64,000 bases of DNA from Stomoxys calcitrans. Lineage: Eukaryota > Arthropoda > Insecta > Diptera > Muscidae. Where the stretch lies: assembly GCF_963082655.1 (NCBI RefSeq), contig NC_081552.1:72110707-72174706 (forward strand), read 5' to 3'. The stretch's first letter is position 1. Each line of letters starts with the position of its first letter. The notes beneath the pieces are model-generated. The model saw only the letters and a list, made by a program, of their open reading frames with translations, did not search any database and had not been told where the DNA came from. A program made the translations under genes and the position numbers. Positions 1 through 10,357 of the stretch are shown here, in pieces.

Positions 1-440
1 TGGCAACAATAACAGTCACTACTGCTCGCTTTATTGCTGTTGCCACAAGTAGCTGTGTGACAACTGCTGAGTGCTTGGCAGTCCTTGGCTTTCTGCGGCT
101 GCTATCTCCCAGTGGTTGTGTTCTTATTTACTTTGCAACGCTTCTGTATGGCAATTTTTTCGTGCTTGGCTTACCCCTTCTTCTGTTGCTTGAATTTTTC
201 AATAATTTTTCCAAAGAAAATTTGTGGAAAAATGTCATTAAATGGTTAGTAAGGTTGTGGCAATGTTTGAAGGTTAGCAGCATGCTATACATGCAAAATG
301 TCAATAAAGAGAATTCTGTTGAAAACTTCTCATGGAAATAAAAAATAATTTTTTTTATATTCTACCTTAATTTTGTGAAACAATAGAATACAAATTTTTA
401 AATAATAAAAAAAAAAATAAAAAAGTAGGAAAATCAAATA
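1..440. other. Unassigned single-copy-looking DNA
   Basis: I see no repeat family, retroelement motif or conserved domain here. A 94-codon open frame at 57-341 (+) is rich in Leu and Phe and matches nothing I recognise. It has no clear coding signature. Confidence 0.5.
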
Positions 441-946
441 AACTTAAATAAAATAAGATAAAATAAAATAAAATAAAATAAAATAAAATAAAATAAAATA
501 AAATAAAATAAAATAAAATAAAATAAATAAAATAAAATAAAATAAAATAAAATAAAATAAATAAAATAAAATAAAATAAAATAAAATAAAAATAAAATAA
601 AATAAAATAAAATAAAATAAAATAAAATAAAATAAAATAAAATAAAATAAAATAAAATAAAATAAAATAAAATAAAATAAAAAATAAAATAAAATAAAAT
701 AAAATAAAATAAAGTAAAATAAAATAAAATAAAATAAAATAAAATAAAATAAAATAAAATAAAATAAAATAAAATAAAATAAAATAAAATAAAATAAAAT
801 AAAATAAAATAAAATAAAATAAAATAAAATAAAATAAAATAAAATAAAATAAAATAAAATAAAATAAAATAAACAAAATAAAGTAAAACAAAATAAAATA
901 AAGTGAAACAAAATAAAATAAAGTAAAACAAAATAAAATAAAATTG
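441..946. repeat. (AAAAT)n pentanucleotide microsatellite, about 500 bp
   Basis: Nearly pure AAAAT repeats run from about 441 to 946. There are a few one-base slips (AAAT units near 525, 560 and 590) and G or C substitutions clustered at the right edge (about 870-940: AAAGT, AAACA). The purity of the centre and the decay at the edge suggest recent slippage expansion of the core. The right edge directly abuts the TA and terminal repeat of the mariner-like element that follows. All long Phe/Ile/Leu open frames on the minus strand here are by-products of this repeat. Confidence 0.97.
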
Positions 947-950
947 GGTA

Positions 951-1827
951 AAGGGGTATTTTTGAAGAACTATAGAAAAGTTTTTCAAAGAAAAACACAT
1001 TAAATTCAGAAAAAAGCAGGCAATCTTTATTCGAATCGATAGCACGGTCCATATAATTTAATGTTTGAATATTATTTTATGCAAATGTTGACCGTGACTG
1101 CGCCTTAAATAGTCCATCAACTTTGTCATACTCGTTCCAACTTTTCGGCCGGTATCTCAGGAATTAATGCTTCAATGTTGTCTTAAAATGCGTCAATTGA
1201 AGCGGGCTTGTCTGTACAGATATGAGCTTTAACTTATCCCCACAAAAAATAGCCTAAAGGCGTTAAATCGCACGATCTAGGGGGCCAATTACCCGGTCCC
1301 AAACATGAAATAAAATCTTCACCGAACTCTCTTCTCAATAAGTCCATTGTTACGCGTGCTGTGTGGCATGTTGCACAGTCTTGTAGAAACCACATGTCAT
1401 GCAAGTCAAGCTCTTTCATTTTGACAAAAAAAATTTTGGATATCACCTCACGGTTGCGCTCACCATTACATTACGATTCGCATCATCATTGAAGAAGTAC
1501 GGTGTAATGATGCCACCAGCCCATGAACAGCACCGAACTATCACTTTTTCTGGATGCATTGATAGCTCTGTTCGATCACCACTCTAAAATCGACGATCTT
1601 GCTATTTAAGTACCTATTGAGCCAAAAATCGCGATGAACTTTCTTAACAGAGCACGCATTTTGATAATAAAATTCAAAAATTTGCAAGCGTTGTTCGTTT
1701 TTAAGACGATTCACGGTTAAATTATAGAAAAAACCTGAATATGTTTGCAATTGAAGCAAGACACGAAGCTTGCGTGAGCTTTATAAACCAGTATTGCCAA
1801 AAAGATAATAGCTTAAAAATCACCCTT
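951..1827 (-). mobile_element. Internally deleted mariner-like element (transposase pseudogene)
   Basis: This is a DNA transposon remnant read on the minus strand. Its ends match as an inverted pair: AAGGGGTATTTTTGAAG at 951 and the complement of AAGGGTGATTTTTAAG ending at 1827, each next to a TA. The transposase start (about 1705-1620) reads LKNEQRLQIFEFYYQNACS, the usual start of this family. A catalytic part (1446-1234) contains FLQDCATCHT and WPPRSCDLTPL, carrying the second and third Asp about 36 residues apart. That spacing is wider than the mariner D34D and nearer the D37D (maT-like) type. The helix-turn-helix region and the first Asp motif are missing: the frame jumps from the N-terminus to FWLNRYLNSK. 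The copy is dead and shorter than the usual 1.2-1.3 kb. Confidence 0.87.
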
Positions 1828-1829
1828 TA

Positions 1830-2325
1830 TAACAAAGGCTGACTGATGATGGAGCTTGGCAAAGCACACTGATCATGGAGCTTGGTTAGCTTCGAAATAG
1901 CGATCTCTGTAGCCTGCCCAATGCCCTAATCGCAACCACATATTGCCTATTATCGGTCTAGGATAGTTAAGATGACAACTCGTCTTTGACTCCTTCTCTA
2001 TCGCGTTCAGCAATAATTAAGTTTTATATATTGTAAACAGAAAGTCGATTGCCCTATACTACTTCCGTGCTGGAAATATGTATCTTAAAGACATTGAATC
2101 GGTCTTTATTTGTTCAACCTTGCTAGGATTAGATAGATAAAGTTTAATGCCAACGCCTTGATCTTGCCCGAATTTACGCCTCCACTGCCGGAATGAAAAC
2201 AGCTTTCTATTTCTATTTTGCCTAAAGCAGACATTGATAATTGTCCTCCGAAGCATCGATGGCATGACACTACCGACTGATGTCATCATTACTTATGCCA
2301 TTACAAGGCATTATATCTTGTTATG
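1830..2325. other. Unassigned interval between mariner remnant and DINE copy
   Basis: I recognise no family here. A 76-codon minus-strand frame (2289-2059) is rich in Arg and Lys and could be decayed mobile-element coding sequence, but no motif supports that. The last 15 bases (2311-2325) are one of the two flanking direct repeats of the element that follows. Confidence 0.4.
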
Positions 2326-3504
2326 CTTTTTATACCCTCCACCGTAGGATGAGGGTATACTAATTTCGTCATTCTGTTTGTAACTACTCGAAATATTCGT
2401 CTGAGACCCCATAAAGTATATATACTCTTGATCGTCGTGACATTTTATGTCGATCTAGCTATGTCCGTCCGTCTGTCCGTCTGTCTGTCGAAAGCACGCT
2501 AACTTTCGAAGGAGTAAAGCTGGCAGCTTGAAATTTTACACAAATACTTTTTATTAGTGTAGGTCGGTTGGGATTGTAAATGGGCCATATCGGTCCATGT
2601 TTTGATACATCTGCCATATAAACCGATCTTGGGTCTTGACTTCTTGAGTCTCTAGAGGGCGCAATTCTGGTCCGATTTGACTGATTGCACGTGGTGTTTT
2701 GGTATCACTTCCAACAACTGCGCTAAGTATTGTTCAAATCGGTCCATAACCTGATATAGCTGCCATATAAACCGATCTTGAGTCTTGACTTCTTGAGCCT
2801 CTATAGTGCGCAATTCTTATCCGATTGGAATGAAATTTTGCACGACGTCTTTTGTTATGATATTCAACAACTGTGCCAAGTATGGTTCAAATTGGTCCAT
2901 AACTTGATATAGCTGCCATATAAACCGATCTTGGGTCTTGACTTCTTGAGCCTCTAGAGGGCGCAATTCTTATCCGATTTGACTGAAACTTTGCGTGACG
3001 TATTTTATTCTTACTTTCAACAACTGTGTCAAATATGGTTCAAATCGGTTCAAGTCGGTTCATAACCTGATATAGCTGCCATATAAACCGATCTGGGATC
3101 TTGACTACTTGAGCCTCTAGAGGTCGCAATTATTACCCGATTTGCCTGAAATTTTGTAAGACGGATCCTCTCATGACCGTCAACATACGTGTTTATTATG
3201 GTCAGAATCGGTCTATAGCCTGATACAGCTCCCATATAAATCGATCTTTCTATTTTACTTCTTGAGCCCCCAAAGGGCGCAATTCTTAATCCAATTTGCA
3301 GACATTTTACACAGGTCTCCAACATATAATTTAATTGTGGTCCAAACCGGACCATATCTTGATATCACTCTAATAGCAGAGCAAATCTTTTCTTATATCC
3401 TTTTTTGCCTAAGAAGAGATGCCGGGAAAAGAACTCGACAAATGCGATCCATGGTGGAGGGTATATAAGATTCGGCCCGGCCGAACTTAGCACGCTTTTA
3501 CTTG
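2326..3504 (+). mobile_element. DINE-1/mini-me-like Helitron, class A, complete
   Basis: This is a non-autonomous element with no gene. The 5' end is an inverted repeat, TATACCCTCCACC...GGGTATAC (2331-2361). Next come a TA-rich stretch near 2420, a short core containing GTCGATCTAGC, and a (GTCY)n block (2463-2488). Central tandem units of about 153 bp then repeat the phrase TGACTTCTTGAGCC / CAGCTGCCATATAAACCGAT (about 2600-3240). The 3' end is a GC-rich palindrome (GGCCCGGCC at 3476) followed by CTTTTACTTG. The Drosophila DINE-1/mini-me family has the same order of parts. Flanks carry a 14/15-bp direct repeat (2311-2325 and 3505-3519), which is unexpected for Helitrons. The orientation is inferred from the 5' inverted repeat and the 3' hairpin. 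Confidence 0.85.
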
Positions 3505-3507
3505 TTA

Positions 3508-4350
3508 TATCCTGTTATGATTCCCATAACCGTACTGCAATGTAGCTATCCATTCACAAACGGTCCCATATTCCATCTTATGGTGATTTGGATTGTGCAA
3601 AAAATATAGCATTTTTGCGACATGTTGCACTGAAATCGAAATTTTGTATTCGTTTGTCCAAAAAATGTAACCCCACCACCGGGTGTAGTGTAGTCTTCGT
3701 TTGTAATGGTGTTGCCTACAGAGAGTGGAAAATGTTGCATTTCCTACACCGTGCCGAGTTTACGGTGGAGAATGTCGCATTTAAAATCAGCGGCTATCAT
3801 TCGAGCAAATTTTGTTTGAACAGAAGAAGACAAAATTTGTTGAATTTTTGCAAAAAAGTGGCAAAAAAAATAAAAATAAATATATAAAATGGAAAAAGTG
3901 AACGCGTTTTATTTAGCTAACAGCATATTAGGTGCATTGCTAGAAAGTTCTTCATCCAAAGACGAGGATGCGATTTTTACCGTATAAGTTGTTCGAAATG
4001 ACAACATATGAACAAGTTCGATTAAAAATGCAAAAAGTGTTATACTATGAGAGCGTTGGGGCTACATTTGAAAATCGAACGATTGGATGCAATTAAAACC
4101 TTCAGGCAACTTGTCGCAGTGGTGCCCATAATGATGAACATTGAAAGCAGTCTAGATGCCGTATCTTTGTCCCCTAATCTAGAGTCGGCCGCCGACAACC
4201 GCCGAGTGCAGTCAATGCATCAACTTAAGCCACCTACTGCCTATGACTTTCGGATTAGAGAAAAGAACCGCAAGGGCCTTTAACTCTATTCAAATTCCAG
4301 TCCAATCTGCTATCAATGAATTTGCCAAGAAATTTGGCAGATTAGACAAC
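3508..4350. other. Unassigned, possibly decayed transposon
   Basis: Open frames at 3588-3887 and 4047-4283 (+) show no domain I recognise. Around 3970-4080 a plus-strand frame reads through several stops in a way that suggests a decayed coding sequence, but no family can be named. Confidence 0.35.
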
Positions 4351-4352
4351 TC

Positions 4353-4445
4353 TTAGGCTACACCCTGCAGCGTGGGTAATCTGAACTCTGGAATCCTTCT
4401 TCTCCGTGTAAACAGGATCAGTTTCGTTTTTCTAGCATTCATTAT
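4353..4445 (-). pseudogene. Reverse transcriptase fragment of a Jockey/R1-like retrotransposon
   Basis: The minus strand encodes NARKTKLILFTRRRRIPEFR followed by LPTLQG. This matches the short block just after the catalytic YADD region in Jockey-like ORF2 (typically NPSKTELVLFTR...IPEFR). Only about 30 residues remain. The sequence upstream on the same strand does not continue the domain, because it enters the mariner-like fragment that follows on the plus strand. Confidence 0.65.
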
Positions 4446-4461
4446 CATGTCGCAGGTTGAT

Positions 4462-4955
4462 GCGCTGGTGGCATCATTGCACCGTACTTCTTCAAAGATG
4501 ATGCAAGGGTAACGTAACTTTGAATGGTGAGTGCTATCGGATGCATTGGAAGACAACATTGAACGATTTATTCCTGACATACCGGCCGAAATGGACTTTC
4601 ACGTTCGGGACCGGTTAATTAGCCGCCCTGATCGTCCGACTTAACGCATTTAGACTATTTTTTGTGAGGCTATGTCAAAGCCCATTTCTATACAGACAAG
4701 ACCCCTTCAATGCATCCATTGGAAGACAACATTGAAGCATTTATTCGTGAGATATCGGAATGCTGAAAAGAGTATGTCAACCATTTAAGGCGCAGTCACG
4801 GTCAACATTTGCATAAAATAATCTTTAAACATTGCATTATATGGACCGTGCTATAAATTCAAATAGATTTCATTAATTTTTCTGAATTTTATGTGTTTTT
4901 TTTTTTTTTTTTGAAAAACTTTCCTATAGATCTTGAAAAACCCTCCTACACCCTT
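4462..4955 (+). mobile_element. 3' half of a mariner-like element
   Basis: The fragment starts in the transposase motif AGGIIAPYFFKDDARVT (about 4463). It then decays quickly, with stops. It shares with the element at 951-1827 the 3' untranslated phrases GCGCAGTCACGGTCAACATT (4785) and TTTGCATAAAATAAT, and ends with CTACACCCTT next to TA (4956-4957), the same terminal repeat. The 5' half is absent. The second and third catalytic Asp motifs cannot be found, so an internal deletion lies between about 4560 and 4780. Confidence 0.75.
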
Positions 4956-5035
4956 TACATCCTTTTCACTGTAACAAGCGGCTAAAGCATTCATTTCGTT
5001 TAAGTTCTTCGTCTTAAATAGTTCTGGTGTTTTTA

Positions 5036-5272
5036 GGCGAATGTCCCAAGATCTGAGTTGGTAGCCAACTCGTAATACCTGTGCGAGGGTCGCGGGTTCG
5101 ATTCTTCTGTTGGAGGGTTTGGTCTGTGGCTACGTTGACTTCATCATGAACTAAAAATTGTGTAAGTGGATCTGTGTCAGAATGCCACATATCCTATCAA
5201 ATTGTAGAGGTCGAATTCGCAATTGAGATAGCATTTCAAGTCTTTGTCCTTTTCAAAAAAAAAAAAAAAAAG
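5036..5272 (+). mobile_element. tRNA-derived SINE with poly(A) tail
   Basis: The head resembles a tRNA gene with an internal RNA polymerase III promoter. An A-box-like stretch, TGAGTTGGTAGCCAACTCG (about 5054), is followed by GCGGGTTCGATTC (about 5090), close to the B-box consensus GGTTCGANTCC. A tRNA-unrelated body of about 130 bp ends in A17 (5255-5271). The sequence is distinct from the other SINE family in this window and occurs once here. A functional tRNA gene is unlikely because no acceptor stem pairs around it. Confidence 0.65.
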
Positions 5273-7123
5273 ATGGCACATGTTCTGCTACATTTTTTTA
5301 GGTCATAAAGGTCTTGGATTCGCAAGTTCTGCGCTCTTCGTAATGGTAAGATTTCGGCTTTCAGATATTCTTCCCTTATTTCTATTTGCTTAGAATTCCT
5401 TGAAGATTACGTTCTATATAAAATTCCTAAGATCATCACTGTACCTTCGTTTGGTTAAGGTTCAGCAAAAGTGCCTTTGAAGTATGTATGCCAGGCTTTC
5501 AAAGTGGTGGCAATTGGAAATTGTCGCCAGCATGGTATTGAACTTGTTTCCTAGTGTTTGGTTTTTTTCCTCTGGTTTCCTTTTTCTATTCTGCCATCTT
5601 CAAAGACAAAATTTATAAATATTTTTTACATAGTGAAAAAAAAGGAAGAAACAAAATAAATAACAATCGATTGACAACATTGCGGATGCCACCACACATA
5701 GAAGCAGCAAAGTCAAGGCGACAGACTCTGTGTGTTAGTGGATTGTTGCAATTCGCAGTTGCAGTCATCGTCATCGTCTTCATCTCATCATCAGCTTTGT
5801 GGCATCAACATGCGAAACAGTGGCAATGGTGGTTGCCACCGCAAACTCCACAGCGTGATCAGTAGCCAATAGTCGATACTTCAGGCTCGCAATACAATGT
5901 CAAAGCTATAATTGTGGACTTGTGATGGGGCTCTCAGACGAAACAGAAAAAAAAACAAAAAATAAATACAAGAGGCATTCATTGCTGTAACATGCAACAT
6001 TCTCTAAATGAAACAACATGAAATGAAGGTGATGTTGGTGATGTTGGTGGGGGAGGTGGAGACTGCCTAGGATTCGGCATGGTCGTTTAGCTGCTTCAGC
6101 ATATAACAAAAATCTTAGACAAAGCTGCAAATGGTGCAACAAGAATCGATTGGCCTAACAGGCCGACTGCCAGCCAGCCAGCCGGCCAACGAATGAGTGA
6201 ACGAATGAAAAACATGTCGCCATTCACGTTGATCGCTTGTTAAATGTCTTCCACCGTAGCGATGTCATCAATATCAAACGAAAGCATCTTCACATCTCCC
6301 CAAGTCTCCAGCCAAGCCAGTAGCTGGCCTTTTTTGTTTTGTCGAGACAAAATATGCCCCCTTCAGCATAGAAAAGAAAGAAAGAAACAATTCTTTTACT
6401 AATGCCAAAGAAAAGCAGCGAGTGGCCCAACATTTTGATACTGAAATCTCATGTGGCGGTGGCATTGGATGATGCTGCTCTTGATGATGATGATGGTGCT
6501 GGTCATGCTTTCCTAAGCAGCCAAAGTGATATAGGGGCCTGCACAGCAGCAGCCGCAACAGCTTATCCAGTAGTCTTTGGCAATGTTGTAAGTAGTTTGG
6601 GTTTACATGCAACTATTGCTATTTTATTGCCAATGTCACAACAATAACATGCCCCATAGAAGCCTCATCTTCTTCTACTTCGACGAGGTTCTAAGCCTTA
6701 GAGGATTAAGCCTATCCAGCATAAGCATAGGGTTTAGTTGGTGATGCTTTCCTCCTTTTTCATAATACCCTCATGCCTCTCCAGGCCATTTAGTTTTTGG
6801 TGCCTATGACCAACTCGGTTGGAATTCTCATTTTATGATTTTTCATCATAAAATTGACTATTATCTCTAAAGAATTTATTGAGGTGTCCTTTGTTCGTTT
6901 CGAGTTGTTTACTTTTCCTATTTGTTTTGGAGCTGGATAGCCAAGTAGCTTGCTTGCTGTTTGCTTTATGCACGCATTTTAGTTTAGCATTTTTGCATTT
7001 CTACAGAAACGATAAATGTTCTGGAAAAATAAATTTAATGATCGTTAACAAAATGAAACTAAAAAAAAAAATAAATAAATTAAATAATGGTGTGCATTCT
7101 AGTTCAATAAAAAGAGAAACTAG
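5273..7123. other. Single-copy-looking DNA, CAT/GAT-rich
   Basis: No repeat family is recognised. Short trinucleotide-rich tracts occur (GATGATGATG near 6480, GATGTTGGTG near 6030, CCAGCCAGCC at 6170). Open frames at 5554-5865, 5906-6142, 6274-6647 and 6879-7211 have no recognisable domains, and their His and Asp runs come from the trinucleotide tracts. This is one of the few long stretches free of transposon debris, so it could be host regulatory or intronic DNA. Confidence 0.5.
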
Positions 7124-7965
7124 AACAAGTAAAAGCGTGCTAAGTTCGGCCGTCCCGAATCTTATCGAGTTCTTTTCCCGGTATCTCTTCTTAAGCAAAA
7201 AGAAAGGATAAAAGAAAAAATTTGCTCTGACATTAGAGCGATACCAAGATATGGTCCGGTTCGGACTACAATTAAATTATATGTTGGAGACCTGTGCAAA
7301 ATGTCAGCCAATTCGAATAAGAATTGCGTCCTTTGGGGGCTCAAGAAGTAAAATAGAAAGATCGATTTATATGGGAGCTGTATCAGGCTATAGACCGATT
7401 CAGACCATAATAAACACGTATGTTGATGGTCATGAGAGGATCCGTCGTACAAAATGTCATTCCAATCGGCTAAGAATTGCGCCCCTTGAGGCTCAAGAAG
7501 TCAAGACCCCAGATCGGTTTATATGGCAGCTGCATCAGATTACCATTCGATTTGAACCATACTTGACATAGTTGTTGGATATCATAACAAAAAATTTAAA
7601 AATCATAACAAAAATTTAAAATTTCATTCCAATCGGATAAGAATTACGCTCTCTACAAGCTCAAGAAGTTATGACCCAAGATTGGTTTATATGGCAGCTA
7701 TATCAAAACATTGACCGATTTGACCCATTTAAAATCCAACCGACCTACACTAATAAGAAGTATTTGTGCAAAATTTCAAGCGGCGAGCTTTACTCCTTCG
7801 AAAGTTAGTGCCCTTTCGATAGACAGACGGACGGATATGGTTAGATCAACATAAATGTCATGACGATCAAGAATTTATATACTTTATGGGGTCTCAGACG
7901 AATATTTCGAGTAGTTACAAACAGAATGATGAAATTAGTGTATCCACATCCTATGGTGGGGATAT
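7124..7965 (-). mobile_element. DINE-like Helitron, class A, 5' end cut
   Basis: The 3' end, AACAAGTAAAAGCGTGC, and a decayed palindrome (TTCGGCCGTCCCGAA) lie at the left. About four central units follow, with GATCGGTTTATATGGCAGC at 7512 and 7681. The (GACA/GACG)n block is reduced to AGACAGACGGACGG (7821). The 5' inverted repeat is decayed (CCTATGGTGGGGATAT at 7950), and the copy runs straight into a Helitron-like block of another family. Confidence 0.82.
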
Positions 7966-9230
7966 CAGCCCGATATTCTCATGATGTTTGATTTTGTGGT
8001 GTTTTAGGGGGAGAGGCGGTCTTCCAGACACTTGGCCCTGAAAAAATATCAGCATCGTGCTCTTCTCATAAATACCATTTATTTGAACCCCATGTTGCAA
8101 TTGGTTTTGACGGGAGTTTACACGATGATGCGTCCCCCAAACATATGGCCCCAAAATAGGTTATCAAATTCTTTTTCTAATCTCAAATACCTTTCATTTG
8201 AGTCACATATTGGCATAGTCGAAAAATGTTTTTCCTTTGGGGGTGTTTCGGGAAAGGGGTGATGCCTTAAATACATGGTCCTACATTTGGATATCAAATT
8301 CATATTCTACTCCCAAATACCTTTATTTGAGCCCCATATTGCTATGGTCTGTAAAAAATTGCTGCTTGTGCTCTATTCTCATATATTTGAACCCCATATT
8401 GCCATTGGCCTCAAAATTGGATGTCAAATTTGTTTTCTAATCTCACATACCACACATTTCAACGAAATTCCCTTCATTTGAGCTCAATTTTTCCACAGTC
8501 GGCAAAGATGACCGGTTTCGGGGGGTGTTTTTGGGGAATGGGGCGGCCTCTCAGTGACTTGGCTTTAAAAACATATATCAGATTCGTGTTCTTCTCTAAA
8601 ATACCTCTTATTTGAGCCTCATATTGCAATGGTCAGCAAATACTTCCTATTTGGGTGATTTTATGGAGGTGGGGCGGCCCTATAGACATTTTTTCCCGAA
8701 CATTGATATCAGATACGTGCTTTACTTCCAAAGACCTTTCATTTGAGTCCTATATTGCTGTGGTCGTAAATTTGTCTTCTTAGGGGTACGTTCTCGTGGA
8801 TGGGCGGCCCCCCAAACACTTGGTCCCACATCTGGATATCAGATTCGTGTTCTGCACTCAAATACCTTTTATTTAAGCCCCATATTGCCATGGTCAGTAA
8901 ATAAGTCCTGGTTGGGAGGGGGGTGTTTTGGGGAATGAGTGGACCCCCAGCAACTTTGTCCCAAATTTGGATATCAGATTCGTATTTTACTCGCAAATAC
9001 CTTTCATTTGAGTCCCATGTTGCCATGGTCGGTAAATATGTCCGATTTATGGGTGTTTTGGGGCTTGGGGTGTTCCGACCAAATACTTGGTCCGACATGT
9101 CGGACCAAATACTTGGTCCGACATTTGGATATCAAATACGTTTTCTAAACTTAAATACCTTTCATTTGAGTCCCATATTGTCGTGATTGATGTATATATA
9201 TTGTATATTTGGTAGGTTTTGGAGTGGGTC
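7966..9230 (-). mobile_element. Helitron-like tandem blocks (class E), end-less fragment
   Basis: Imperfect tandem units of roughly 130-160 bp repeat the phrases TTTGGATATCAGATTCGTGT, AAATACCTTTCATTTGAG and CATATTGCCATGGTC, with GGGTGTTTTGGGG between them. The same blocks, in the opposite orientation, fill the element at 19887-22305, which has Helitron-like ends. No ends are visible here. Short open frames across this region are repeat by-products. A local 26-bp duplication at 9079-9131 creates a perfect 22-bp palindrome. Confidence 0.75.
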
Positions 9231-9329
9231 AGCCGCCAAGATTAATTTTATTCGTTGTGTCGAAGTTAACGAATTCTACAAAGTTTTAAGGCTAGTGAAT
9301 ACTCGCCACCGAATTTTAGGCATGGCACG

Positions 9330-9560
9330 ATAATAAATGACAATCATTATTCCTAGGAGTTGAACAAAAACACCTGCTCCTGTACCCCCATCCAGCTAGG
9401 ACTCATCCGTGTAGACACAGGTATACAAGAAAGGTGGGTTGCCTCCATCCAGCTGCCTCTCCTTCAACCTCCAGGTCATCATCGAAGATCCACGCGGCAC
9501 ATAGTCCGTCATGTCGCCAAAGCCACGTAGTCGTCCCACGGCAGGACATTCCGCAAAATT
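9330..9560 (-). pseudogene. RNase H fragment of a Jockey/R1-like retrotransposon
   Basis: Two overlapping minus-strand frames each hold part of the start of a retrotransposon RNase H domain. One reads DDLEVEGEAAGW and the other VYTDESLAGWGYRSRCF, where family members have YTDGSK...G.G.GVF. The first catalytic Asp (in YTD) is present. A frameshift and short length mark it as a remnant. Confidence 0.5.
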
Positions 9561-9599
9561 TTGCACAGAGGTATTTTTTAGTGAAATATAGAAAAAAGT

Positions 9600-9835
9600 G
9601 GAGTGTAGTCCAAGTCGGTATATAATCTGATATAGATCCCACATAAACTTATTTCCCTAATTAACTTCTTGAGTCTCCAGAGGTCTCAATTATTACCCGA
9701 TTTTGCACAGTGCTTCTGCTATGAGGCCCAAAATCTGCCCCTAGTATGATCCAAGTCGGTATATAGCCTTATATAGCTCCCATTTAAACCAATCTCTTGA
9801 TTTGAGTTCTTAAGCCAATAGAAGGCGTTTACTTA
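9600..9835 (+). mobile_element. DINE-like class A internal fragment
   Basis: One and a half class A central units are present, without ends. The phrases TTAACTTCTTGAGTCTC (9660), TATTACCCGATTTTGC (9690) and AGTCGGTATATAGCC (9752) match the 3' units of the complete copies. The divergence is high, so this is an old relic. Confidence 0.65.
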
Positions 9836-9982
9836 AACTTACGTTATACTGATATTGATTTCCGGTATTTGTAATTGGGTTTTGGCGTATCCAAGGAACT
9901 ATGAAGAAATTTCCGGCGAACATTTTTGTAGAATATTGTATTTAGATATGCTAGAATCCCAATTTAAAGGAGTTTTTAACTC

Positions 9983-10357
9983 TGCATCCAAAAAGGGGCC
10001 GAAAATCATTTTTTACAAAGTAATCAAAAATTTTTAACTTGCACCAAAGTTTATGCAGTTGAAATGTAGCCTTTTTGATTCAGGACACTTAACTGAAGAA
10101 CACTAAGTAAATAATTAGGGCGGCCCAAGTAGGCCCTTTTAGATCAACTCTGCTGAAAATGTAAATCCTCTGTATCCAAAAAGGGGCCGAAAATCATTTT
10201 TACAAAGTAATCAAAATTTTTTAACTTGCACCAAAGTTTATGCAATTGAAATTTAGCCTTTTTGATTCAGGACACTTCACTGAAGAACACTAAGTAAATA
10301 ATTAGGGCGGCCCAAGTAAGCCCTTTTAGATCCACTCTGCTGAAAATTTAAATCCTG
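9983..10357. repeat. 188-bp tandem duplication
   Basis: Two adjacent units (about 9983-10170 and 10171-10357) start GCATCCAAAAAGGGGCCGAA / GTATCCAAAAAGGGGCCGAA and end CTGCTGAAAATGTAAATCCT / CTGCTGAAAATTTAAATCCT. They differ at only a handful of positions. The unit matches no other repeat in the window, so this is a recent local duplication rather than part of a named element. Confidence 0.92.

Noticed and set aside
367..1052. Three long minus-strand open frames (174-203 codons) rich in Phe, Ile, Leu and Tyr
   Set aside because: They are readings of the (AAAAT)n array in all three frames. A pentanucleotide without stops in some frames gives long spurious proteins.
2463..2488. CRISPR-like regular repeats in the 2.3-3.5 kb, 22.5-23.8 kb and 36.5-38.4 kb arrays
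   Set aside because: Units are contiguous 153-bp tandem repeats with no unique spacers, in a fly-like nuclear genome. They are Helitron central repeats.
3050..3355. 101-codon minus-strand frame
   Set aside because: It lies inside the class A tandem units and is a repeat by-product.
5054..5120. Possible functional tRNA gene
   Set aside because: A and B boxes are present, but I cannot pair an acceptor stem, and a 130-bp body with poly(A) follows. A SINE head fits better.
6274..6647. His-rich and Asp-rich frames on opposite strands
   Set aside because: Both are readings of the same GAT/ATC trinucleotide tract; no conserved domain.
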